DNA of 64,000 nucleotides, taken from Massilia litorea (GTDB taxonomy: Bacteria > Pseudomonadota > Gammaproteobacteria > Burkholderiales > Burkholderiaceae_D). The stretch is from NCBI RefSeq assembly GCF_015101885.1, contig NZ_CP062941.1, forward strand, positions 2,418,001 through 2,482,000. The letters are read 5' to 3'. Each line of letters opens with the position of its first letter. Within the stretch, counting starts at the first letter, position 1. The notes under the pieces are model-generated. The model had not been told where the DNA came from. It worked only from the letters and a program-made list of their open reading frames with translations, and did not search any database. A program made the translations under genes and the position numbers. Of this stretch, positions 37,111 through 45,865 are shown one piece after another.

Positions 37111-39216
37111 ATGAATAGTCTGAGACTGCCTGCCTGGATGGGAGCGATCGGCGCCAAGGGCAATGCCCTGGCCGCGCCGATCCTGATCATCCTGCTGCTG
37201 GCGATGATGATCCTGCCGCTGCCGGCCTTCATCCTCGACCTGTTCTTCAGCTTTAATATCGCGCTGTCCGTCATCGTGCTGCTGACCGCGCTGTACACGG
37301 TCAAGCCGCTCGACTTCATGGCTTTCCCGGCGATCCTGCTGGTGTCCACGATGCTGCGCCTGTCGCTCAATGTGGCGTCTACTCGCGTTGTCCTGACCGA
37401 AGGCCATACCGGCGGCGCGGCGGCCGGTAAAGTCATCGAAGCCTTCGGCCACTTCCTGATCGGCGGCAACTACACGGTCGGTATCGTCGTGTTCGTGATT
37501 CTTACCATCATCAACTTCACCGTAGTGACCAAGGGTGCGGGCCGTATCGCCGAAGTCGGCGCGCGCTTCGCCCTGGATGCGATGCCCGGCAAACAGATGG
37601 CGATCGACGCCGACCTGAATGCCGGCATGATTGCCGAACCGGAGGCGCGCAAGCGCCGTTCGGAAGTGGCGCAGGAAGCGGAATTCTACGGCGCCATGGA
37701 CGGTGCCTCGAAATACGTCAAGGGTGACGCCGTGGCCGGCATCATGGTCACCCTGATCAACGTCATCGGCGGCCTGATCGTCGGTATCGTGCAGCACGAC
37801 ATGGCTGCCGGCGAAGCGGCGAAGACCTATACGCTGCTGGCCATCGGTGACGGCCTGGTGGCGCAGATTCCATCGCTCATCATCTCGATTGCGGCCGGTA
37901 TGGTCGTCTCACGCGTGGCCAACGAGCAGGACATCGGCGGCCAGATGATGGGCCAGCTGTTCGCGAAACCCGAAGTGCTGTACATCACCGGCGGCATCAT
38001 TGCCGGCATGGGCCTGATCCCCGGCATGCCGAACCTGGTCTTCCTGCTGCTGGGCGGCGTGCTCGGCGGCAGCGGCTATCTGCTGGCCAAGCGTGCCCGG
38101 ATGGCGCCGGAGCGCCAGGCGCAAGCCGATGCCAGTGAAGCGGCTTCGAGCGCGGAACGTGCGGCCTCGGCCGAGACGGAAGAGGCAACCTGGCAGGACA
38201 TCATGCCGGTCGACACCCTCGGCCTGGAAGTCGGCTACCGCCTGATTCCGCTGGTCGACAAGACGCAGGGCGGAGAATTGCTCAAGCGTATCAAGGGTAT
38301 CCGCAAGAAATTCGCCCAGGAGGTCGGCTTCCTGGCCCCGCCCGTGCACATCCGCGACAACCTGGAACTGAAACCGTCCGCCTACCGCATCACCCTGAAG
38401 GGCGTGGAAGTGGGCAGCGGCGAGGCGATCAACGGCCAGTTCCTGGCGATCAACCCGGGCATGGCCAGCGGCACGCTGCCGGGCCAGGCGACGACCGATC
38501 CGGCCTTCGGGCTGCCGGCGGTGTGGATCGATGCGAGCATGCGCGACGAGGCGCAGAACCTGGGCTATACGGTGGTCGACGCCGGTACCGTGGTGGCGAC
38601 CCATTTGAACCACCTGATCACGACGCACGCCTCGGAACTGCTGGGCCGCATGGAAGTCCAGGCACTGCTGGATCACCTGGGCAAGGAAACGCCGAAGCTG
38701 GTCGAAGACCTGGTGCCGAAAGTGGTGTCGCTGGCGACGCTGCAGAAGGTGCTGCAGAACCTGCTGATCGAAGGCGTGCACATCCGCGACATGCGTACCA
38801 TCATCGAGACCGTGTCGGAACACGCCGGCGTGCAGGACCCGAGCGACCTGACCGCGCTGGTGCGCATTGCCCTCGGACGGGCGATCGTCCAGCAGCTGTT
38901 CCCGGGTACCAACGAGCTGTCCGTGATGACCCTCGACAACCGCCTCGAGCGCCTGCTGATGCAGGCCCTGGGCGCGGGCGGCGACGGCACCGGCATTGAG
39001 CCGGGCCTGGCGGACACCATCGCCCAGCAGGCGCACAATGCGGCGCAGCAGCAGGAGGCGATGGGGCATACGCCGGTGCTGCTGGTGCCGGGTCCGCTGC
39101 GCGTGCTGCTGTCGCGTTTCCTGCGCCGCGCGCTGCCGCAGCTGAAGGTCTTGTCGCATTCGGAGATTCCGGAGACCAAGACGATTCGCGTGACCAGTTT
39201 GGTGGGCGCGGGCTGA
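37111..39216 (+). CDS. flhA: Flagellar type III export protein FlhA
   Basis: A 701-residue FlhA of the FHIPEP family: eight N-terminal membrane helices (about residues 25-330) with the conserved loop FVVTKGAGRIAEVGARFALDAMPGKQMAIDADL, split here as TKGAGRIAEVGARF and MPGKQMAIDADLNAG. A linker follows, and a cytoplasmic nonamer-forming domain (about 365-701) contains IRDNLELKPSAYRI. It uses proton-motive force for export and docks chaperone-substrate complexes. GGAG lies seven bases before the ATG. It is coupled to flhB and followed by a REP hairpin. Confidence 0.97.
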   Translation: MNSLRLPAWMGAIGAKGNALAAPILIILLLAMMILPLPAFILDLFFSFNIALSVIVLLTALYTVKPLDFMAFPAILLVSTMLRLSLNVASTRVVLTEGHTGGAAAGKVIEAFGHFLIGGNYTVGIVVFVILTIINFTVVTKGAGRIAEVGARFALDAMPGKQMAIDADLNAGMIAEPEARKRRSEVAQEAEFYGAMDGASKYVKGDAVAGIMVTLINVIGGLIVGIVQHDMAAGEAAKTYTLLAIGDGLVAQIPSLIISIAAGMVVSRVANEQDIGGQMMGQLFAKPEVLYITGGIIAGMGLIPGMPNLVFLLLGGVLGGSGYLLAKRARMAPERQAQADASEAASSAERAASAETEEATWQDIMPVDTLGLEVGYRLIPLVDKTQGGELLKRIKGIRKKFAQEVGFLAPPVHIRDNLELKPSAYRITLKGVEVGSGEAINGQFLAINPGMASGTLPGQATTDPAFGLPAVWIDASMRDEAQNLGYTVVDAGTVVATHLNHLITTHASELLGRMEVQALLDHLGKETPKLVEDLVPKVVSLATLQKVLQNLLIEGVHIRDMRTIIETVSEHAGVQDPSDLTALVRIALGRAIVQQLFPGTNELSVMTLDNRLERLLMQALGAGGDGTGIEPGLADTIAQQAHNAAQQQEAMGHTPVLLVPGPLRVLLSRFLRRALPQLKVLSHSEIPETKTIRVTSLVGAG

Positions 39217-39230
39217 TCGCACCTTGAATC

Positions 39231-39259
39231 CGCGTGGGCTCTCCGAGCCCACGCCTTAC
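39231..39259 (-). repeat. REP-like palindrome after flhA
   Basis: GCGTGGGCTC (39232-39241), loop TCC, GAGCCCACGC (39245-39254): a perfect 10-base-pair stem followed by CTTAC (GTAAG on the minus strand), the GTAA-flank subtype. Confidence 0.65.
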
Positions 39260-39427
39260 GCACGCATCCGCGTGCCCAAACCGGCAATTTCTCCCTCTAA
39301 ATCGAATTAACCCACTTTCCCCATCCTTTTCCCCCGATGCTTGCTCCACGGCATCGTCAATAATCTATCCCATAGACCGGCTGTGTGCGTGCCGGTACCA
39401 ATCGAATAGAGCAGTGCGGAGAATAAG

Positions 39428-40894
39428 ATGAATGTGAAGAAATTTACAGCGGCAACATCCCGGGAAGCCTTGCGCAAGGTGCGCGATGCGCTGGGACCGG
39501 ACGCCGTCATCCTCTCGAACCGTGCCGTCGACGGCGTCGTCGAAATCCTGGCGCTGGACAACGACGATGTCGCCTCGCTCGCCGCCCCGGCGCACGGCAC
39601 CGACATGGCCCAGCCGCAGCCGCGCCTGGACCTGAACGCCTTCGAGCCGGAGGCGCCTGCCTTCGTCAACCGCCGCGGCGCCGCACCCGCCGCCGCCACG
39701 CCGGAACAGATCTACGCCAGCCGCCGCGCGCCCCAGCCCGAGCCGGAATTCGCCGCCGCCTTCGCCGGCCGCCGCGCGCCGCACTCCGAAGACCACGAAG
39801 CCGACTACAAAGCCGAACACAGCTACGCCAACCGCCGCGCCCCGCAGCCCGAGCCTGCCTTCGACATGGCGGCCATGACCTCGATGATGTCGGCCGCGAT
39901 CGCCCAGGCCAAGGAATCCGCCGCGCAGGAGATGAGCGGCATGATGAGCGAACTGCGCGCCATGCGCGGCATGATGGAGTCGCAGCTGGCCGAACTGTCC
40001 TGGAGCGGCACGCAACAGCGCGAGCCGCAGAAGGCGGTCGTACTGCGCGAGATGCTGGCCGCCGGCTTCTCGGCCTCGCTGTCGCGCTACCTGATCGACA
40101 AGATGCCTGCGAATAAGGATGCAGTCGAAGCGATGCGCTGGATCAAGACCGTGCTGGCCCGTAACCTGACGACGATGGCCGACGAAGACACGCTGCTCGA
40201 CAAGGGCGGCGTGTTCGCCCTGGTCGGCCCGACCGGCGTCGGCAAGACCACCACCACCGCCAAGCTGGCCGCGCGTTGCGTGATGCGCCACGGCCCGGAA
40301 AAGCTGGCCCTGATCACCACCGACGCCTACCGTATCGGCGGCCACGAGCAGCTGCGCATCTACGGCAAGATCCTGGGCGTGATGGTGCACTCGGTAAAGG
40401 ACGAAGCCGACCTGCGTATCGCCTTGAAAGAGCTCAAGAACAAGCACACCGTGCTGATCGATACCATCGGCATGTCGCAGCGCGACCAGATGGTTACCGA
40501 ACAGGTCGCCATGCTGACCGGCGCCGGCGCCGACGTGAAACGCCTGCTGTGCCTGAACGCCACCTCGACCAACGAAACCCTGGCCGAAGTCGTGCGCGCC
40601 TACCAGGGCAGCGGCCTGCACGGCTGCATCATGACCAAGCTCGACGAAGCCGCCTCGATCGGCAACGTGCTCGACGTCGTGATCCGTCAAAAATTGAACC
40701 TGCACTACATCTCGAACGGCCAGCGCGTGCCGGAAGACCTGCACCTGGCCGACCGCGCGATGCTGGTCGACCGCGCCTTCCGCAGCCGCCGCGACGCGGC
40801 CAACCAGTTTGAAGATGCCGACCTGCCGCTGATGATGGCCCACACCGGCAAGGTGCACCAGGACGAGAGCCTGCGCGAGGTGCGCCTTGGCTAG
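39428..40894 (+). CDS. flhF: Flagellar biosynthesis SRP-type GTPase FlhF
   Basis: A 488-residue FlhF. The N-terminal B domain starts MNVKKFTAATSREALRKVRDALG. It is followed by a disordered linker (about residues 75-150) holding repeated RRAPQPEP units, then the N and G domains of an SRP GTPase: P-loop GPTGVGKTTTTAKLAAR (about residue 270), TTDAYRIGGHEQL, DTIGMSQRD and TKLDEA. FlhF positions the first flagellar structures at the cell pole. GGAG lies six bases before the ATG. Its stop overlaps the start of the MinD-like partner gene. Confidence 0.95.
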   Translation: MNVKKFTAATSREALRKVRDALGPDAVILSNRAVDGVVEILALDNDDVASLAAPAHGTDMAQPQPRLDLNAFEPEAPAFVNRRGAAPAAATPEQIYASRRAPQPEPEFAAAFAGRRAPHSEDHEADYKAEHSYANRRAPQPEPAFDMAAMTSMMSAAIAQAKESAAQEMSGMMSELRAMRGMMESQLAELSWSGTQQREPQKAVVLREMLAAGFSASLSRYLIDKMPANKDAVEAMRWIKTVLARNLTTMADEDTLLDKGGVFALVGPTGVGKTTTTAKLAARCVMRHGPEKLALITTDAYRIGGHEQLRIYGKILGVMVHSVKDEADLRIALKELKNKHTVLIDTIGMSQRDQMVTEQVAMLTGAGADVKRLLCLNATSTNETLAEVVRAYQGSGLHGCIMTKLDEAASIGNVLDVVIRQKLNLHYISNGQRVPEDLHLADRAMLVDRAFRSRRDAANQFEDADLPLMMAHTGKVHQDESLREVRLG

Positions 40895-41714
40895 TTTCGA
40901 TTTCGACCAGGCCGAAGGCCTGCGCCGGATGCTGGCCGGCGCCCGGCCACGCGTCGTGACCTTTCTTTCCGCGACCCCGAGCGACGACAAGGGCGCGATG
41001 CTGGTCAACCTCGGTGCCTCGCTGGCCCAGGCCGGCAATGAAGTCCTGATCGTCGACGCCTGCCAGCGCGAGTATGGCGTGGCGCGCCGCCTCGAGATGG
41101 AACGCCACGTCAGCCTGCTGCAGGTGGCACGCCAGGAATGCGCGCTGAACCAGGTGGTGCAGACCGCTTCGCAAGGTTTCAACGTGGCGCTGCTGGCGCG
41201 CGACGGCCAGACCCCGGCAAGCGGCAGCGACGAGGCCCGCCGCCTGGCGAAAGCGTTCGACGTATTGGTGAAGAAGCAGGGCGGCATCGTTATCGTCGAT
41301 GGCGAACTGAACCGCGATGGCGGCTTTGCCGTGCCGCGCCTGGCCGAGTCCGAAATCGTGGTGCAGGTGTCGACCAGCGCCACCTCGATCACGAATGCGT
41401 ATGGCCTGATCAAACGCCTGGCCCAGGAATTCGGTCGCCGTCCCTTCGGCATCCTGGTCACCGGCGCAAGCGAGGCTGAGGCGAAAGTGGTTTACGATAA
41501 TATGTCGGCAGCAGCAACTCGTTACCTTGCAGTAAGTTTGAGTTCGATGGGCTCGGTGCCGGCCGACGAATACCTGCACCGCGCCGCACGTCTCGGACGT
41601 TCGGTGGTGGATGCCTTCCCGCTGGCCGGGGCCTCGGTGGCCTTCCGCGAGCTGGCAGGGCGCTTTGCCTTGCCGCGCATGCGCCAGGGCGGTGGCGCGC
41701 ATTTTGGTTCCTAA
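40887..41714 (+). CDS. FleN/FlhG-like MinD-family protein with degenerate P-loop
   Basis: A 275-residue MinD/ParA-fold protein in the usual fleN (flhG) place between flhF and fliA. The start is TTG, overlapping the flhF stop by 8 bases. The fold is visible in NLGASLAQAGNEVLIVDAC and IVIVDGELNRDGG, but the deviant Walker A (KGGxGKT) is replaced by SATPSDDKGAM (about residues 28-38), so the signature Lys and the following Thr are gone. Classical FleN uses ATP-dependent dimerisation to count flagella and restrain FleQ/FlhF. This form should bind nucleotide poorly or differently. The C-terminus (GGGAHFGS) lacks an obvious membrane helix. Confidence 0.82.
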   Translation: MASFDFDQAEGLRRMLAGARPRVVTFLSATPSDDKGAMLVNLGASLAQAGNEVLIVDACQREYGVARRLEMERHVSLLQVARQECALNQVVQTASQGFNVALLARDGQTPASGSDEARRLAKAFDVLVKKQGGIVIVDGELNRDGGFAVPRLAESEIVVQVSTSATSITNAYGLIKRLAQEFGRRPFGILVTGASEAEAKVVYDNMSAAATRYLAVSLSSMGSVPADEYLHRAARLGRSVVDAFPLAGASVAFRELAGRFALPRMRQGGGAHFGS

Positions 41715-41729
41715 GAAAAAAGCACAAGC

Positions 41730-42458
41730 ATGTATACCGTCAAAGGGAAAGCGGACAAGAACCATTTGCTCACCGAGCACGCCCCGCTCGTCAAGCGCCT
41801 GGCGCACCAGATGAAGGCAAAATTGCCGCCCTCGGTCGAGGTGGACGACCTGATCCAGGCCGGCATGATGGGCCTGCTGGATGCCATCAACCGCTACGAA
41901 GACAACCATGGCGCCCAGTTCGAGACCTATGCCGTGCTGCGCATCCGCGGCGCCATGGTCGACGAATTGCGCAGCAACGACTGGATGCCGCGCAGCACGC
42001 GTTCGACCATGAAGAAGGTCGAGACGGCCATGACCTCGCTGCAGCAAAAGCTCGGCCGTCCGCCGACCGAGACCGAAGTGGCGAAATCGCTCGACGTCTC
42101 GCTCTCGGACTACCAGGAAATGCTGTTCGAAGGCGGCGGCCACCAGCTGGTCTACTACGAGGATTTTCACGATGAAGACGGCAACGACAGCTTCCTCGAC
42201 CGCTATGCGGTGGACGAGGACGATCCGCTGCGCGCCCTGCTCGACACCGACTTCCGCTCGGCCGTGATCGAGGCCATCGACAGCCTGCCGCCGCGCGAGA
42301 AGATCCTGATGGGCCTGTATTACGAAGAAGAGCTGAACCTGAAGGAAATTGGCGCCGTGCTCGGCGTGTCCGAGTCGCGCGTCTCGCAACTGCATACGCA
42401 AGCCGTCGCCCGCCTGCGCGCTTCGCTCAAGGAAAAGCTGTGGACTTCGCCAGCCTGA
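41730..42458 (+). CDS. fliA: RNA polymerase sigma-28 factor FliA
   Basis: A 242-residue sigma-28. Region 2 is seen in HAPLVKRLAHQMKAKLPPSVEVDDLIQAG, split as VDDLIQAGMMGLLDA and FETYAVLRIRGAMVDELR. The region 3 part is GRPPTETEVAKSL, and region 4 is LPPREKILMGLYYEEELNLKEIGAVLGV ending in SRVSQLHTQAVARLR. It directs late flagellar and chemotaxis promoters and is held by FlgM until hook completion. Promoter-like sites fitting it lie before flgM and flgK in this window. The 3' end overlaps motC by 19 bases. Confidence 0.96.
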   Translation: MYTVKGKADKNHLLTEHAPLVKRLAHQMKAKLPPSVEVDDLIQAGMMGLLDAINRYEDNHGAQFETYAVLRIRGAMVDELRSNDWMPRSTRSTMKKVETAMTSLQQKLGRPPTETEVAKSLDVSLSDYQEMLFEGGGHQLVYYEDFHDEDGNDSFLDRYAVDEDDPLRALLDTDFRSAVIEAIDSLPPREKILMGLYYEEELNLKEIGAVLGVSESRVSQLHTQAVARLRASLKEKLWTSPA

Positions 42459-43183
42459 TCGGCCTGGCGCTGGCGCTGGCCGGTCTGGTCATCGGGCATA
42501 CGCTCGACGGCGGGCGTTTCGCCTCCCTGATCCAGCCGGCCGCGTTCGCGATCGTGGTGGTCGGCACCTTCGGCGCCGTGCTGCTGCAATCCGAAGCGCG
42601 CGCCTTCCGCCGCGGCATGCACATGCTGCGTTGGGTCTTCTTCCCGCCCAAAAGCCGGCGCCAGCCGCTCGCGCGCGAGATCGCGCTGTGGAGCCATACG
42701 GTGCGCCGCGAGGGCCTCCTCTCGCTCGAGCAGTACATGGCCACCAAGGATTTGTTCGTGCAGAAAGGCCTGCGCCTGGTGGTCGACGGTATCACGCCCG
42801 AGAAGATCCGCGGGCTGCTGGAAACCGAAGTCACCGCCATCGAATTCGCCGAACGCCAGGCCGCGCGCATCTGGGAATCCGCCGCCGGCTACGCGCCGAC
42901 GATCGGGATCCTGGGCGCCGTCCTCGGCCTGATCCACGTGATGGAAAACCTGAGCGACCCGTCGCGCCTCGGTTCCGGCATCGCGGTCGCCTTTGTCTCG
43001 ACCGTCTACGGCGTCGGGCTGGCGAATCTCTTTTTCCTGCCGGTCGGTAACAAACTGAAAGCCATCGTCTCGGACCGGGTCGCGCAATACGAAATCCTGA
43101 CCGAAGTCTTCCACGACCTGGCGAGCGGCAACCACACGCGCGTGGTCGAGGAACGCGTGGCCAGCCTGCTGGCGAAGCGCTGA
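42440..43183 (+). CDS. motC: Flagellar motor stator protein MotC (MotA family)
   Basis: A 247-residue MotA-type stator with four membrane helices (two near the N-terminus, two around residues 150-200) and a cytoplasmic loop between. The conserved Pro-containing helix GYAPTIGILGAVLGLIHVM (about 147-165) is present. The start is GTG at 42440 with AAGGA seven bases upstream; the gene overlaps the fliA end by 19 bases. With MotD it forms an alternative proton-driven stator, as described for Pseudomonas MotCD. The position after flhF-fleN-fliA matches the Pseudomonas order. Confidence 0.93.
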   Translation: MDFASLIGLALALAGLVIGHTLDGGRFASLIQPAAFAIVVVGTFGAVLLQSEARAFRRGMHMLRWVFFPPKSRRQPLAREIALWSHTVRREGLLSLEQYMATKDLFVQKGLRLVVDGITPEKIRGLLETEVTAIEFAERQAARIWESAAGYAPTIGILGAVLGLIHVMENLSDPSRLGSGIAVAFVSTVYGVGLANLFFLPVGNKLKAIVSDRVAQYEILTEVFHDLASGNHTRVVEERVASLLAKR

Positions 43184-43184
43184 C

Positions 43185-43916
43185 ATGGCGCGCAAGCGTT
43201 ACGACGACGAGGAAACCGAAGCGAGCCACGACCGCTGGCTGATTTCCTACGCCGATTTCATTACGCTGCTGTTCGCCTTTTTCGTCGTCATGTACGCCAT
43301 TTCCGTGGTCAACACCGGCAAGTACAAGGCGCTGTCGGATGCGCTGGGCGATGCCTTCGGCGGCCGTCCCGAAGTGCCGCAGGCCGGCTCCACCATCGAA
43401 CAGCTTCCCCTGACCAACCTGATCGCGCGCAAGCGGCTTGATGCGGCGCGGCGCGAACGCGAGCGCCTGAACACGCTGGCGCGCGAGCTGAACGCCTCGC
43501 TGGCGCCGCTGGTAAAAAACGGGCAGGTGCGCGTGACCCAGACCGGGCGCGGCGTGACGGTCGAGATCAATGCGAAGGTCCTGTTCGAGGAAGGGCAGGC
43601 GGTACTCGGCAACGAGGCGCGTGCGACGCTGGGGACCGTGGCCTCCCTGCTGAAAAACGATCCGCATGCGATCCAGGTCGAGGGGCATACCGACAAGCTG
43701 CCGATTGCGAACTCCGCGTTTCCGTCGAACTGGGAACTGTCGAGCGTACGCGCAAGCAGCGTGGTGCGCCTGTTTATCGATAGTGGGGTTGCGGCCGAGC
43801 GCCTGACTGCGGTCGGGCATGCCGCCAATCAGCCAGTGGCGCCGAACACGGACGAAGCGGGCAGGGTGAGGAACCGAAGGGTGGCGGTGACCATATTGGC
43901 AGGCTCTTCAATGTAG
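43185..43916 (+). CDS. motD: Flagellar motor stator protein MotD (MotB family)
   Basis: A 243-residue MotB-type stator: one membrane helix with the proton-carrying Asp24 (RWLISYADFITLLFAFFVVMY). A plug/linker with RKRLDAARRERERLN follows, then an OmpA-like peptidoglycan-binding domain (about residues 130-243) with VEGHTDKLPI and NRRVAVTIL. It anchors MotC to the cell wall. The ATG starts two bases after the motC stop region. The gene is followed at once by a perfect palindromic REP. Confidence 0.94.
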   Translation: MARKRYDDEETEASHDRWLISYADFITLLFAFFVVMYAISVVNTGKYKALSDALGDAFGGRPEVPQAGSTIEQLPLTNLIARKRLDAARRERERLNTLARELNASLAPLVKNGQVRVTQTGRGVTVEINAKVLFEEGQAVLGNEARATLGTVASLLKNDPHAIQVEGHTDKLPIANSAFPSNWELSSVRASSVVRLFIDSGVAAERLTAVGHAANQPVAPNTDEAGRVRNRRVAVTILAGSSM

Positions 43917-43940
43917 GGTGGGCATGAATGCCCACCCTAC
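43913..43940. repeat. Perfect palindromic REP after motD
   Basis: GTAGGGTGGGCAT-GA-ATGCCCACCCTAC is a perfect 13-base-pair inverted repeat with GTAG on both strands, so it is the most symmetric member of the family. It begins three bases before the motD stop ends. Confidence 0.8.
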
Positions 43941-43982
43941 GGTATCCCGTACAATGGATGACACAACCATATGGAGCTGACC

Positions 43983-44474
43983 ATGCAGCGCAGACTGATT
44001 CTGCTGGCCGCATTGTGCGCCGCCAGCCTCTTGCCCGTGTTTGCGGGCGCTGCCGGAGAACCGACCGTGAGCGTAAAACACAGCATCGATGTCGTCACCC
44101 CGCCCGGCAAGGTGCTGGTCGAGCTGACCTTCATCAACCAGGGCACGATGACGGTCTGGATTCCGCGCGAACTGGCCACCGGGAAGGAGTTGACGGGGCC
44201 GCGTTTCGACGTGCGCGACGCCAGCGGCCGGCCGGTTCCCTACACGGGGAAAATGGTCAAGCGCGCCGCGCTCACGGGCGCCGACTACCAGCCGCTGGAG
44301 CCGGGGAAGATGCTGATGAATACGATCGACATCACCCACACCTATGCCTTCGCCAAGGGCCGGCACAACTACAACATCGGCTACACCGGTCCGGTGCTGG
44401 GCGACATCAGGCAACTCGACAAGCCGACTGAATTTGCCGCCCGCCCGGTCTCGTTCATTTCGAATCTTAAATAG
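43983..44474 (+). CDS. Secreted protein resembling the N-terminal domain of the neighbouring M35 peptidases
   Basis: A 163-residue product with a signal peptide (MQRRLILLAALCAASLLPVFAGA, about 1-23; GGAG six bases before the ATG). The mature part is a single beta-rich domain. It aligns by eye with the N-terminal domains of both M35 peptidases next door. FDVRDASGRPVPYTGKMVKR matches FDITRDGAKVAYTGALIKR, and ADYQPLEPGKMLMNTIDI matches ADYYLLKPGASHTVKVEL. There is no zinc motif and no catalytic domain. It is convergent with the first peptidase gene and shares its terminator. It could be an inhibitor, folding helper or a relic; these are hypotheses. Confidence 0.78.
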   Translation: MQRRLILLAALCAASLLPVFAGAAGEPTVSVKHSIDVVTPPGKVLVELTFINQGTMTVWIPRELATGKELTGPRFDVRDASGRPVPYTGKMVKRAALTGADYQPLEPGKMLMNTIDITHTYAFAKGRHNYNIGYTGPVLGDIRQLDKPTEFAARPVSFISNLK

Positions 44475-44475
44475 G

Positions 44476-44519
44476 AAAAATCGGACCGGCAGGATTGTTC
44501 CTGCGGGTCCGATTTTTTT
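44476..44519. terminator. Bidirectional intrinsic terminator
   Basis: AAAAATCGGACC ... GGTCCGATTTTTTT: an 8-base-pair outer stem (ATCGGACC/GGTCCGAT) and an inner GCAGGA/TCCTGC stem, with T-runs on both strands. It separates the convergent propeptide-like gene and the first M35 gene. Confidence 0.88.
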
Positions 44520-44531
44520 GATCCTTTCTTC

Positions 44532-45623
44532 TTAGTTCAGCGCCGGGGTGTTCTCGCCGAAGTATTCGTGCGAGTCGGCATTGTCGACGGCCAGGTCCGG
44601 ATCGCTGATCGCCAGGCTGGCGGCGCCGCTCTGTCCGTAGACGTGGTCGTCCGTGCCGGCCACGACATTGAAGTGGCTCATCTCATGCACCAGGGTGCCG
44701 CCCTTCGAGTCGGTACCGGTCATCGGCGCCGTCCAGAAGGCCTTGCAGACATAGATGCGGTAGGGCTGGGTCGGATACACGTAGGCGTAGTAGTTCTGGT
44801 TGCAGCCGCAATCGACGACGACCGACTTGGTGTCGAAGGCGTCCTTGATGGCCGTGAAGTGCGACTTGATGGTCGCCTGGCGGGTCGAGGTGACGGTGCC
44901 GAACCACTTGGTGTAGCGTGGGCCCATCGTCGCATTCGCCATGTAGGTGACGCCGCTGCCGGACATCGTTTTCGCGGCGGAGATCGCCGAGGCGATCGTG
45001 GTCTGCTGCGAAGCGGTGCACGAAGCGTAGCTCAGGCCGGCCGGGGTCACGGTGCCGCCGCCGCCGGGTTGCTTGAGCGCTTGCATGATCTCGGAGTTCG
45101 AACCGCGCGGCAGGCGGCCTTCGATGTAGAAGGAGGCCGCATCCGATTGCAGTTCGCCGATGTCGTTGGCGGCAGCGCGGCCGTTATTCGCGGGCAGGAA
45201 CAGGTCCGGCGACGCGGTGCGGTAGCGGATCGCATAGTCGCCGCTGACGCTCATGTCGTACAGCGAGGACAGCTCGACCTTTACCGTGTGCGAGGCGCCG
45301 GGTTTGAGCAGGTAGTAGTCGGCCTGGGTCGGCTTGGCGCGCTTGATCAGGGCGCCGGTGTAGGCAACCTTCGCGCCGTCGCGCGTGATGTCGAACAGCG
45401 GGGCGGAGAGTCCGTCGAAGGGCGTGCGCGCCTTGAGCACGTATTGCGGGGTGGACGAGGTGTTGGTCAGGGTCACGTTGACGTAGACGTTGTCGCTCGC
45501 CCCGTGCATGGCCTTCTCGGGTGCCACGGTCACTTTCACACCGTTCGACCCTGCATGCGCGCCGACGGCGACGCCCAGTGCTGCGATACCGAATGCCGAT
45601 TTCCAGATGCTGTTCCAGCTCAT
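44532..45623 (-). CDS. M35 family metallopeptidase (aspzincin), copy 1
   Basis: A 363-residue secreted zinc endopeptidase: signal peptide (MSWNSIWKSAFGIAALGVAVGAHA, 1-24), an N-terminal beta domain of about 150 residues, then a C-terminal M35 catalytic domain. The zinc site is HEMSH (residues 313-317) plus GTDDHVYG with the third ligand Asp, the aspzincin signature. Cys residues in VDCGCNQNYYAYVYP and YVCKAF probably form disulfides. M35 enzymes include deuterolysin and Lys-specific peptidases of fungi and bacteria. The ATG at 45623 has GGAG eight bases upstream. The next gene is a diverged tandem copy. Confidence 0.93.
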   Translation of the reverse strand: MSWNSIWKSAFGIAALGVAVGAHAGSNGVKVTVAPEKAMHGASDNVYVNVTLTNTSSTPQYVLKARTPFDGLSAPLFDITRDGAKVAYTGALIKRAKPTQADYYLLKPGASHTVKVELSSLYDMSVSGDYAIRYRTASPDLFLPANNGRAAANDIGELQSDAASFYIEGRLPRGSNSEIMQALKQPGGGGTVTPAGLSYASCTASQQTTIASAISAAKTMSGSGVTYMANATMGPRYTKWFGTVTSTRQATIKSHFTAIKDAFDTKSVVVDCGCNQNYYAYVYPTQPYRIYVCKAFWTAPMTGTDSKGGTLVHEMSHFNVVAGTDDHVYGQSGAASLAISDPDLAVDNADSHEYFGENTPALN

Positions 45624-45674
45624 GTGTGATTCTCCGTATGTAGTTTGTCGTGGCCTTGTGGGCCATTCTTTTGA

Positions 45675-45695
45675 CAAGTTTTCGCCCAAAACTTG
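45675..45695 (-). promoter_or_regulatory. Inverted repeat upstream of the first M35 gene
   Basis: CAAGTTTT (45675-45682), CGCCC, AAAACTTG (45688-45695): a perfect 8-base inverted repeat about 50 bases before the peptidase ATG. It may be an operator or a leader hairpin. No clear -10/-35 pair was found around it. Confidence 0.4.
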
Positions 45696-45865
45696 ACTTC
45701 AATCTAACGAAAACTCACCCCCATACTGATCAATTCGTGAACCGAGATCAATGCAAATCGGATGGTTTGTGGCGTCGCTTGGCTAAAAAGTCACAATGAT
45801 GTAATTCCTTTACGCTGCGCTGGATTTCTCCAATCAGGCGTGCTAGCACGTATAGACGAGTAACG

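Noticed and set aside
34207..37797. A 1196-codon open frame on the minus strand
   Set aside because: It lies antisense to rfbB, rfbC and flhB/flhA, which are all clear families. Its sequence is the His/Arg/Asp-rich type produced by the mirror of GC3-biased codons.
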